The position numbers and the translations under genes were made by a program. Shown here in pieces: positions 36,387-46,700 of a stretch of 64,000 nt of DNA. Under the pieces are notes generated by a model that was not told the origin of the DNA, ran no database searches, and was given only the letters and a program-made list of their open reading frames with translations. Within the stretch, counting starts at the first letter, position 1. The number at the start of each line of letters is the position of its first letter. Origin of the DNA: Paracentrotus lividus (lineage: Eukaryota > Echinodermata > Echinoidea > Camarodonta > Echinidae). The stretch lies in the NCBI GenBank assembly GCA_940671915.1, contig CALNVZ010003429.1, positions 29,827,774 through 29,891,773 on the forward strand. Reading direction: 5' to 3'.

Positions 36387-36458
36387 AAAAAACGAAGAGA
36401 CTTCATAGCATTATTTGTAAACGGGTCAATTCTGGCGATTTGATTGTAATTCAGATCC
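36387..36458 (-). CDS. LRR exon
   Basis: 72 bp in the shared phase (1 + 23 codons + 2), with an AG acceptor above 36,458 and GTAAG below 36,387. It encodes one repeat including NYNQIARIDPFTNNAMKSL, with Asn at the conserved LxxN position followed by Ile and a PF pair. The copy at 54,175-54,245 is one base short. Confidence 0.8.
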
Positions 36459-36771
36459 CTGATGGTAAAGATAAGAAAATGAATCGTTAAAATTAAAAAT
36501 TACTCTATCTTAGAGTTTTGATTAAAAATTATTTTGTTTTGGGTTATGCTTCAATCAGTGAAAAATGCATTTATTACACACATATGATGTTAGTCTTATA
36601 AAGAGTCGGTTTGAATCATTAAAATTAGAGGAAGTATTTTATAATTGGCCAACGCTAGGTGTATGCGAAGCAAACATACAGACATCTAAAACTTGTCGAA
36701 TTATTGTTATTCGTTCAAAATCTTGTATTTGATAAATATTTTAAATGGCCCATTCTAAGGTTTATACTTAC

Positions 36772-36843
36772 AAATATTGAAGAGATTCTAATCCTGAAAA
36801 CGCTCCATGTGATAAATATTGCAGGACGTTGTGGGACAGATTC
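36772..36843 (-). CDS. LRR exon
   Basis: 72 bp, same phase, AG acceptor and GTAAG donor. It encodes a repeat with NLSHNVLQYLSHGAFSGL, a classic LxLSxN...GAFxGL pattern. The copy at 54,570-54,642 is 73 bp. Confidence 0.85.
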
Positions 36844-37740
36844 CTGCAATGTAAAACATGGTAACAAACATTAGTGACATAAATTTTATGCAAACCTCAC
36901 AATGTACCCTCACAATAATCGTTTATCATTTTCTTTCTCATTTATGTTTCGTCAAAATAGTGGTGTTCATACTTATCCTGCAAAACAGGCAACCAATATG
37001 CATCTATGCAAACCTCGGACTACACTGGCTAATTAATCAGTGAGGCACAATGGTCCAGATGTTTGGGATTCCTTATCAATTAATACTCGTAACCTTATAA
37101 CCATACATTCCAGTTAAGCCCATGCTTACCTCAACAATGCTCAAGGATGTGATTAATTCAGTTTTTGTTTTATTACAATACAATATATATTTCAAATGGA
37201 ATTTGACGCTTAAAAGATTTTGTTAGGCAGTAAGGGCAAATCTTCTTTCTTCCCCTCAGTTTTATCCTTTTCAAACTTTGTTTTAGTGTTTTCATTGTTT
37301 GGTTTTTTTTCGATTAGTTAGTGATATGTGTTGTGTATACGTAGTCTTGTTTCATGTATTATTGGAATTCATTAAGTACTAGTTGTAAATGTTTTTCATG
37401 CCTCAAGCTGCAAGCTTATGTTGACAAACAAATGTGTGTACGTTATATAACCAGAATTGTAAGTAGTAGTCGTTATACCTGTAAAATTGTTTGATCTATT
37501 TCTTGTGAGATAATGATCATATTATTACATGTATTTTTGTTAACCACACATAATTGAATAAATGAATAAATAAATTTAAACAAAATAAATAGCAGTCATT
37601 GATTTAAAAGAAAAATATCAGCATTTAGTTTTATACTTGCTATAATATGCATTGTATTATTTCTGAAGTATACTTACATCATAGCCTTTTAAAAAAATAA
37701 AAGAAAAAAAAACACTTTCATTGAGGGAAAAATGGCTCAG

Positions 37741-37764
37741 CCATAACTCATCAGCCCCCCCCCC

Positions 37765-37796
<32 letters not shown>
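37741..37796. repeat. Poly-C then poly-A homopolymer in an intron
   Basis: About 10 C followed by about 38 A. It recurs at 55,563-55,602 in the duplicate. Confidence 0.85.
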
Positions 37797-37799
<3 letters not shown>

Positions 37800-37998
37800 G
37801 CTTTGCTTCTTTTTCAATAAAAGTCTTCATTACAATTCATTATTAATTATATAATTGTATAAAATATATATAAGTATGATATATATAATGTATGTGTATA
37901 TACATTATATAATAATTACATTTTTATTAACTCATACCGAACTTTGCAATGGCAATTTATTTAATAGCATTTTCTGTGAAAACATACAAAGTACTTAC

Positions 37999-38070
37999 AG
38001 AGATAATAGGCTCTTCAAGTCAGAGAAGGCACCAACCTCGATCCGGCTTATGTTGTTGTACTGGAGGAAT
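37999..38070 (-). CDS. LRR exon
   Basis: 72 bp, same phase, AG acceptor and GTAAG donor. It encodes a repeat with NNISRIEVGAFSDLKSL, matching the LRR consensus of LGR ectodomains closely. The copy at 55,810-55,887 is 78 bp. Confidence 0.85.
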
Positions 38071-38954
38071 CTATGGTAATATATACAGTGTAAATAATGT
38101 GAACAATAACAAAGACATCGGCCTGAAAATTAAATCTGATTGCCCGAATAGCGGGTAATGCATGGTGAAGGGATTACTTTTAATTAAAATCAATTGCAAA
38201 CATGCCCACACAAACGTCAAACCAACAACACAAAAACCAAATTAAACCCAAACAAAACAAACAAAACAAAACAAAGAGGAAAAAGGAAAGCATCTCTCAC
38301 ATACGTCTTCGGTTCTCTAGTTCGCAGTGTTTAGGCTATTGCAGAATATCAACTTCACCCACTTTTACTTATTTTTGAGACATTTTACGTCCCAATGATT
38401 TCAAATTAATTTTTGTCATTAAGTGTCCTCTCAGAATAATGAAGCAATCGACTTTACACTTAATAAAACTCTTTAACCCCTATATAAAAAAAAATCAAAC
38501 AAATAATAAAAAATAAAGAAAATGAGTGGGTGAACTCATGCCTCACAATTTTAAAGCAATATCATTTTACTTGTTTAAAACACATACATTTTCTTTGGTC
38601 CAGTAAGACGGATTGGTATACCCTATTTTGTAAAGTAACCTATAACAGATTCCGAATGTATATCTATATAGTATACAGTGTGTCTCATAAAAAAAGAGGA
38701 TGATCTATATATTGCCAACTTTTTATGCTAAATCTTATTTTGACAATTAGAATTAAAAAAAAATTCTTTCTCATCTTTTTTCTTTTCTTTTTTTTTTTTT
38801 CCTTTGGTGGTGCAGTTTTTCCTGTATTATAAAACTTATAAGGTGTCATCAAAAGGAAGACAAAAGATCATTAGAATTTCGAGATGGTGAACTCAATATT
38901 CCTAGAATTCTTTGCTGAAAATTGAAATAATGACTACCCGTCCCGTCAACTTAC

Positions 38955-39026
38955 AGAAACCGCAAATTCTCCAAATCGTCGAAAGTTCCATTCTTAATTG
39001 TCTGCAGGTTATTTGCGAAGAGAGAT
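38955..39026 (-). CDS. LRR exon
   Basis: 72 bp, same phase, AG acceptor and GTAAG donor. It encodes a repeat with NNLQTIKNGTFDDLENL. The NGT sequon is a possible N-glycosylation site, as expected for an ectodomain. The copy is at 56,794-56,866. Confidence 0.85.
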
Positions 39027-39513
39027 CTATGGAATGAATAGTTGCAATGAGAAAAATTACATTTATCAGAAACTACGTTCTTTCGAGATTGAACGAAGTC
39101 AATTAATACATGGCGTCTCAAGAGTAGAACTTTTTTTTCTTTCCACAAGCTACCCAAAAATGTAATCAGATCATTTTCTAATGTTGATACGTGCGATCAG
39201 GTTATTTCAAACAGTTCAAGCAAGCAAGACTGAAGTATTTAGACAACATCACCGAAATAAAGATAAACACTTGCACGTGCACTTATAGTATCCATAACTT
39301 GAAAATAAATAACATTTACATAGCGCGTGAAGTAATTAGCTACAGTGTAAGCTATTTTGAATGAGGGTTTTATTGAAGATAAAGATAAACCAAGATATCT
39401 ATTTACAAATCACATGAATATTTTTATAAGGGGGTCTAACAGTACCAAGGGTGATTATCCTAAGATTTTGAAATTAACACACAATATCTTGACATCGTTT
39501 TTGAAATACTTAC

Positions 39514-39585
39514 AGTTTAGTCATCTTTGTCAGTCCTAAAAATACACCTGGTTCGAGATTGACGATACTATTTATCTTCAGATCT
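39514..39585 (-). CDS. LRR exon
   Basis: 72 bp, same phase, AG acceptor and GTAAG donor. It encodes a repeat with KINSIVNLEPGVFLGLTK. The copy is at 57,363-57,436. Confidence 0.8.
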
Positions 39586-39674
39586 CTGTAAATGTATAGA
39601 CATCGTATACATTTTTAGTGAAATAATGTACAAACCACTTTGGCAACTTCCATTTTTAAATAATAAAGCAAAAT

Positions 39675-39822
39675 AAATTGGATGAGAGAGAATAATAGTG
39701 ACGTAGCTTGACTTAATGACCCCCCAGAGCTGTCGTCCATTTTGCAACCTACAATTCAAAATGGACGACAGCTCTGGTGGTTGAGTCAAGTTTCGTCACT
39801 ATTATTCCCTCTCATCCAATTT
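39675..39822. mobile_element. Intronic hairpin MITE, ~148 bp
   Basis: AAATTGGATGAGAG and the mirrored CTCTCATCCAATTT mark the ends. AATAATAGTGACG / CGTCACTATTATT and CCAGAGCTGTCGTCCATTTT / AAAATGGACGACAGCTCTGG continue the pairing to a short central loop. The duplicate is near 57,525-57,667. Confidence 0.85.
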
Positions 39823-40039
39823 CTTTCGCTATTTGTATATGTATATACACACATACACAGCTTAGCTCTTCTATGTAAGTGAAATCAAAGTTCGTTTTGA
39901 AATGGCTTTGAAATATCGCAATATGACGAATATCATTTGGTAACAATTTTTTTATTTTATTTTTTTTATTGTTCTACTTATTGCCTAGACGATCAATCTA
40001 TGTATCTCTCTATTGATGTGTATACTTAATGGCGCCTAC

Positions 40040-40338
40040 CAAGCGTGGCGATTTCATGTCACGACTGGGGGGGGGACGAAAACATCCGAAAGTGAAAAAA
40101 TAATACTCAAATTTCGCATACTTCGCACATTACCCAGAAACTAATGAACATGTATGCGAGCGCGAAGCGCGAGCTGAAAATTTTGCCCTATAATAACATT
40201 TAGCATTGTATTTGACATACATTTTACCTCTTTATTAGCTTCATAAGCTAATCACTACATAAAAATATGTTAAGTTTAAAAAATCGAGGGGGGCACGTCC
40301 CCCCGTCTCCCGTCCCCCCCCCCCCCGGGATCGCCGCC
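40040..40338. mobile_element. ~300-bp insertion flanked by a 12-bp direct repeat
   Basis: AATGGCGCCTAC occurs just before (40,028-40,039) and just after (40,339-40,350) this segment, as a target-site duplication would. The insert contains G and C runs, a GCGAGCGCGAAGCGCGAGC stretch and a right end in GGGATCGCCGCC. There is no ORF and no A tail. It could be a SINE or a non-autonomous DNA element. Confidence 0.55.
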
Positions 40339-40880
40339 AATGGCGCCTACGTATATTAATGTATTTTCTACACTAAAAAAGAAGAAAAATGCCACAATTG
40401 ACTGTCCCCTTTTTCAAATGAAGCAGTTGACTTTGGGGAAACAGGCATGCACGTTCACCTTTTTACACTGTACAGGAGCCTGCTATAACCCTGAGAAATT
40501 GACAACTCAAAATTTCCCGTTTAATAAATGAAATTGCAACATTGTAATCGTTTATGACTCCAATAACCCAAAGGATATGGATGAATCACCTGCGTTGCCA
40601 GTAACTCAGGATTTTATTATTATTATCATTGTTTTTTCGTCACCTTTGCCTGGGAGGTGAAAAGAGCAAACTAAATCAGTGCAACCAATAATTGGTCCCT
40701 CCTGCAGATACAACTGATCGGGGTGTGTAGGTGTGTTATTCCCCTAATCGTGTACGAATAGTGCAGTGGGTTCTTTAACCTGCAAAGGCGGTGTCTGTTT
40801 TTAACACAATACCTCTATTGAACGTCCAATGCAAGGGACGAAAGATATATACCGTATTTTCTATTCAATTGGATACTTAC

Positions 40881-40952
40881 AGAATGAGCAGCTTCTTCAT
40901 GTGTGAAAAACTCCCCACTTCCACTGAATGCACATAATTAGTTCCAATGTCT
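40881..40952 (-). CDS. LRR exon
   Basis: 72 bp, same phase, AG acceptor and GTAAG donor. It encodes a repeat with TNYVHSVEVGSFSHMKKL. The copy at 58,821-58,891 is 71 bp. Confidence 0.8.
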
Positions 40953-41326
40953 CTTTAAAAATTCCACAAAAAAAAAAAAAGAGGGAGAAGTAATAGCGTA
41001 TATTATGTTAACGACATTTTTAAAAGAGGCCATTCCATCTAATATAGGCAAGTAAGGATTTAAAATAGGCAAAACAAAATAATTATTAGCATACTTGATT
41101 CAATGCGTATTAATGTCAATACGGTCTCCTCCCGACTATGGGTATACATGTACATACTTTCTGTTGACCTCTTTACTGAGTCATTATCCTAACAATGAGA
41201 CCCTATTCAAAGCTATATCAGACTGTTTATCCGTCATCTTGTTTTTTGAAAAAAAAATAATGGTCTCGTAGAGTAATGGTATTTTTCCAGATCGGGTAGG
41301 TGTGAAACGGCATTTTTTTTATTTAT

Positions 41327-41727
41327 GGTGGTATCCCACTTCGCGGACAGGGGATTGAGACGGATTTGTGACTACTTTGATACGGTTTTGAAACTTGTCA
41401 CGAAGACGTCTCCGAGACGTATCCAGAGTATCCGCGTCGTGTCATGAGTTTCGGGAATCTCAGAACCGTCTCAAATTAGTCCCAAATCCGTCTCTGCGGA
41501 GGAAAAAAATATTGCAGACGTATCCGATACGTTTTTTCCGTCGCAGGGATGTCTCCGATACTTTTTTTCGGTCGCGGATATGGATCTGGAACTACTTTGA
41601 GACGGTTTTGACATTCCCGAGACTCGTAAAACGTCGCGGGAACCGTGCGCAGGAGACGTCTCCGCGACAAGTTTCAAAAGCGTCTAAAAACCGTCGTAAA
41701 CAAGTCTCCACGAAGTGGGATACCACC
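41327..41727. mobile_element. 401-bp TIR element in an intron
   Basis: GGTGGTATCCCACTTCG at the left is perfectly complementary to CGAAGTGGGATACCACC at the right. Inner sequence is also largely mirrored around many GAGACG / CGTCTC words. Frames across it (for example 41395-41856) come from the element and are not genes. The duplicate is near 59,286-59,687. Confidence 0.85.
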
Positions 41728-42176
41728 GTTAACTCACAATGTCAAGGCACACAATACTCACAAGTATTCCAATTTGTTCAGTCCGTCGAATGTGTGTTCT
41801 GTAATGACTTCCAGTATTTGTTCACCAATTATCCTGTATTAAAAGGAAACTCGTAGGCCCATATTCTAAACAGAAGACTAAGTTTGTATGAGTTGCAAGT
41901 TCGTACAATTTATTATGCAATCCTCTTTTCTAAAGCATCAGTGAATATCAGGAAAAAAAGGATTGAACTGTAGCTTCGCAAGAACTTGCAACTCGTACTG
42001 CAAAAAATTATTGTAACTGATACGTTGAACTTTACATTATTCTTTTAATTGATTTGCAATGAAGATATAGAAATCTGAATAAGGAAAATTCAAAAACATT
42101 AAGACACACTGTTCGGCCACTGTTGAATTTTATCGGATAACATTTTATATTTCATTATATGTCAGTCAGTTTTCAT

Positions 42177-42488
42177 TTTGTATTTATTTATTTTGTTTAT
42201 TTATTTATTTAATCATTTATTAATTAATTTATTTATTTTTGTTTCATTTATCTATTTTTTGTTTCATTTATTTATTTATTTTTGGTTTCATTTATTTATT
42301 TATTTGATTACTATTACTTCTTTTTTTTCTTTTTATTATTATTATTTATTGATTGATTTTTTTTTATTTTATTTATTTATTTTTTTTTTTAATTTATTTA
42401 TTTATTTATTTTTTTATTTATTATTATTTATTATTATTTTTTTTTTATTTATTTATTTCTTTTTTTTTTTTTTTTTGGGGGGGGGGGA
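42177..42488. repeat. (TTTA)n-rich low-complexity tract ending in poly-G
   Basis: About 300 bp of TTTATTTA, TTATTA and T runs, then GGGGGGGGGG. The duplicate lies at about 60,145-60,447. Phe/Tyr/Leu-rich frames here are artefacts. Confidence 0.85.
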
Positions 42489-42772
42489 GATGCATTCCAC
42501 GTAACGAGTAAGTTTTAAAATGGGAACTATGAATTGAGTGGTATCGATTTGTGTTTGGTTAGACTGAGATTCTCCAAATATTTTTAAGAAGAAAATAAAT
42601 TGTAAAATTATAAGTCAAAATTAAGTTGAATATAATCGTCGTTAACACCACATTTTCGTTATTTTTATTTATATTTTCATCAAAAGGTCAACATTTTTCA
42701 TTAACATGCTTGTGTTTAAACCTTTTGTTTAACCCATGGAAATTCCTATTATCGAAGAGTTGATATACTTAC

Positions 42773-42848
42773 ACGGAACGCAGATTTGTATTAACCCGTA
42801 AAGCGCCATCATTTCAATTGTATGAGACTCCACTCCTCCAGAAAAAAC
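42773..42848 (-). CDS. Probable LRR exon, imperfect
   Basis: A GTAAG donor lies below 42,773. The last codons in the shared phase read GALRVNTNLRS, an LRR-like end. Upstream the frame is broken and the best AG gives 76 bp rather than 72. The copy at 60,735-60,811 differs by indels and does not settle the sequence. It could also be an LRR N-cap exon. Confidence 0.45.
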
Positions 42849-42956
42849 CTTCGGGGAAATAGTCATAGAAGAAAAGAGAAACTAAGTTCATTAATCCCTT
42901 CTCTTTAATTATTTGGAATACCAATACAGCATTTGTATTTTTTTTTATTTAAAGTA

Positions 42957-43193
42957 GTAAGTAGTTGGTAGCTAGAAGTAGTAGTAGTAGTAGTAGTAGC
43001 AGCAGCTAGTCAGTAGTAGTAGGAGGGAGGAGGAGGAGGAGGCAGTAGTAGTCAAGTTAGTAGTAGAGTAGTAGTAGTAAATAGTAGTATTTAGTAGTAG
43101 TAGTAGTTTGTAGTAGTGTACGTTAGCAGCAGCGTAAGTTAAGAGAGCAGCAGCGAGAGTAGTTAGTAGTTAGTAGAAGGCAGCAGCAGCACA

Positions 43194-43254
<61 letters not shown>
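42957..43254. repeat. (TAG)n / (CAG)n trinucleotide tract
   Basis: Interrupted TAG/GTA repeats with CAG patches, ending in about 20 perfect units. The duplicate at about 60,915-61,266 differs in length and interruptions. Confidence 0.9.
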
Positions 43255-43255
<1 letters not shown>

Positions 43256-43367
43256 ATTGTGGTGATATAATATTAGAAATATATAGTACCAAATGTAAGA
43301 AAATTAAAAAAAATCTATGGTATTGTATGTGGAATGAAAAGAGGGATGTCTTTAAAAAAATTCTTAC

Positions 43368-43562
43368 AAAAGTGTTACAAATTCCTGGCGGTCACGTATA
43401 TGTTCTTCACTATACAGCACCATGTCCGAGCGTTCAATGAACGGCAAAAATTCCCGAAGTTGAGCCAAAATACTCTGGAGATTTTGGTCCACATCGGCGT
43501 ATCTGTCATCCCGTTTTAGGATTGTTAGCTTTCCCAGCAGATCGTCTACAATGTCTTCTCCA
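43368..43562 (-). CDS. Helical exon upstream of the LRR exons (cut by the N gap)
   Basis: An open frame from the gap edge reads leftward through GEDIVDDLLGKLTILK, QNLQSILAQLREFLP and YSEEHIRDRQEFVTL. It then meets a consensus donor (TTTT|GTAAGAAT) in the same phase as the LRR exons. The residues are rich in Leu, Asp, Glu and Arg and look helical. I do not recognise the family. The complete version appears to be 61,385-61,617, with indels. A reading that ignores the donor would end in a stop one codon later, so a terminal exon of another gene is possible but less likely. Confidence 0.55.
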
Positions 43563-43587
43563 NNNNNNNNNNNNNNNNNNNNNNNNN
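43563..43587. other. Assembly gap of 25 N
   Basis: Exactly 25 N, splitting the helical exon. The right flank is identical to the right flank of the first gap. Confidence 0.98.
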
Positions 43588-43718
43588 AATGGGCGCCCCA
43601 CCCTGGCTCTATCCCCCTCGCGCGCACCCTTTGTCCGCCTCCCGAAAAAATCGGTCCCGTGTCCATGACCCCACCCCCTTTCCCCCCCCCCCCACCCCCC
43701 CCACCCCCCCCCCCCTCC

Positions 43719-43752
<34 letters not shown>

Positions 43753-46700
43753 ACTAGCCACTTCCCCCACTTCCATTCCCCCTTCACAACAAAAGAAATA
43801 CTTGGTCTCGAGGAAAAAAGTCCATCTTTTTCATTGTACCTTAACTAGGAACTTGGCATATCAGTAATAATGTTAATATACCTCATTAAGAATCTTAATA
43901 ATCCAGTCTTCTGATTGGTTTGAAAGTGCAGTCATAATCTGAAAAAAAATAAGAAAAAAAAAAAAAGAAAGAAAAACAAACCCATGGCCGCCATAGCATT
44001 TCCCGGTTCTTTTACCGGCAAAATTGAACATTTTTACAGTACTTTCTGCCCCCGACTGGGCATAGTGCGTATCCCCATTTGTTTACGTACATTCATATTC
44101 AATCGCATGTTGCAATGCTGCTTTATTCAATACCATAATTTGCCGGCGCGAGAGGTCGATAATTTAGACAAACTCCGCTGCTTGGGCCCGGTTCAACTGC
44201 GCGCGCGCCGCAGCGTCCAGGTGTTTTATTAGACAAATTCTTCGTCGCCTGTTACGAAACGGTCCCCAGAATTTCTTAGTTGAGCGTTTAAGCCTGAATT
44301 CCGATGACGGATTTTATGTTAATCTAAACAAGCATTTAAGAGGTTTAATCTTCCCGGCATTTTTGCAGTTTAACTTGTAAAGTAGAATTGCAATTGAATA
44401 GTTGCCTATGCATGTGCTGCGAGCATGCAATTTGTGGCCTGCAAGAGCCAGCAGGCTCCCGAACTGACTACACTTTCATGACATGTTCTAGGGCTAGTCA
44501 ATCAGGGCCCTAACGTTATTTGTTAAAATCTAGATCGAGACTTCACTTTAGACTATCTAGGTCAAAATAGACCGTGTTTGTTGTTTAGATCGGCAAAACA
44601 AAAGAGAAATTGGACTGCTTTATTTTCGGACATGTCGTTTCTAGACTGCTCTCGGGATCTTCCGAATCTGCCATAACCCGCAACCTGCGGGTCTGGTTAT
44701 AGCAGATGCGCGGAGATTTCCCTGAGCAGCTTCCCTAGAGAAACGACCATGTTCCCCTCCAAAAAGTAAGCCAGTCGATCAAAATATAATCCAATTAATT
44801 ATAGATATGCCGTTGACATGTATAGTGTATAACGATGTATGTATGGGTTCCACATGGCCAAAAAAAACTGTGTTTTTTCCCGTAATTGCGGGAGGATAAC
44901 TTAATAGCGTTATATCTTTTTATGTGGGAAATGAATTACTTTTATTTTTAACATACTCGTTGTCCATAGATTGGGGCACATTTCTGAAAAGTTCGCGCTT
45001 AGGTCCTTGACATGATTATTACACGAAAGGTAAAAAAATGAATAGATAAAACTATTCTTGGAGGAAAAAAAATTGAGAAAAAATCAAGAATTTAACCGCT
45101 TAAAAAAAATTTACCTGTAACGAATGGGCCATGTATTAGTCTTATTTGAAAATAGTTCCAAATCGGTAGAAATTTTATTACCTCATCTTCAATTTGATAC
45201 CAAATTCAATTGCTCATTTGAAACTCTGCTTCAAACCATTTTTGTTCAGAAATGGCTAATTTTTTTGTAAAGGGCCGGTTATTTTGAGTCGGACGCCCCA
45301 CCTGGAGGGAACTCCTCCTGCAGCTGATATTGAAGAGAAGTAGTCCTCCCTCTAAGCCTGATGTTGTTTAGCGGTCCATACATACCATCCTAATAGGACT
45401 ACTTTTATATCCGACATGTCAAGGTCCACCCTATCTTGCTCCGTGAGGTAGTATCAAATCGACCGTGAACGTAGTTTAGCGCGGTGATAAATGGACGCTA
45501 ATGCGCCTGGGCGTAATTGCTGTTTGTGGTTCGTGCTGCACGCCGCTTGCTATAATTAACGAGGATAGCTTTGATGGGAGAGCGGTCTAGAATGCGGTAC
45601 TCTTAATAATTTCTATATTTTCTTATTGCCCTCTCAAGTGGATTATTTGTCATTATTAACTGATTTCATAACCAACCAAATGACAGTCAAGATTGAATAG
45701 ACCAGTATAGGTTGATTCATATTTCTAAAAGTTGTGCCAGTGCATTTAGTTCGTTAATTTTGTGAAAAAGCTGTGCACACTACCTGCCAAGTGCTGCTGT
45801 TTGAAAAAATAACCATGTCATTACTGAGATTTTTATGTCATAATTCGGTGTCACCATTGTTTCTCCATACCTTTTATACACACGTAATTTACTTTTAACT
45901 AAGGCATCAGCCCTTTTCGCAATATCGCAATCATAACCCTGACCCCACATCCCAACAAAATAAAAAAAGTCTGGCAAAAGTCCACAAATTAGAGGTCGAT
46001 GTTGTCTTGTTGTTAAACGAAATGCGGTTTTGTTATCCTTCCGGTTAGCGTTTAATTGTGTATGTGCTTTGCAGCTGCACGTCAAAGTTTACCGGAAAAC
46101 TTGACATTATGTGATATTTTGCTTGCCCCGGGACGGTAGGTACCCTATAAAATATGCCAACAATTCCGCCGTGATACAATGAAATCAAGTTGATAACAAA
46201 TGAAGTAACAGCGATTACAGCATGGAAATTAAGAAAAAAAAAAAGCGACTGTTAACAAACCTGCAAAGTTAAAAAAAAAAAATTATCAAGTATTTTCTTT
46301 ATAATAATATACGGTATAAAACTTCAGATCCGTAGCAAGTCATCTTTTTATACATCTTTCAAAAATACCTAGTCCAGACTGTGTATTTTTAAAAAAATAA
46401 TCTTCAAAAACACGGTCTTCTTATGACAACTTTTTGATTGTCAAAATAAATTTGTCATGTAAGATGCCAACCGTCGAGTCTTATAAAAAAAATTTGATCA
46501 ATGCAAAACAACAAAATTCGTCAAATAATTTATTGGGAAAAGTTTGTCATTGACTACATACAAATCAAGGCTGCTTAATTCGTCATGCTAAGAAACCTCC
46601 ACCACATCCTCAACCTCTATTCCACTAACTTTTTTATTTTTTTATTTTTTAATTTCATTCCATTCCGAAATTAAGTATTCGTAAAAGTTAGAACATACAT

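Noticed and set aside
37675-37690. CTTAC near 37,675 as another LRR exon donor
   Set aside because: The adjoining sequence has no 72-bp frame or acceptor and reads as poly-A-rich intron.
41395-41856. 153-codon ORF over the 401-bp TIR element
   Set aside because: Its Arg/Ser-rich composition comes from GAGACG/CGTCTC words mirrored within the element, and the opposite strand gives equally long frames.
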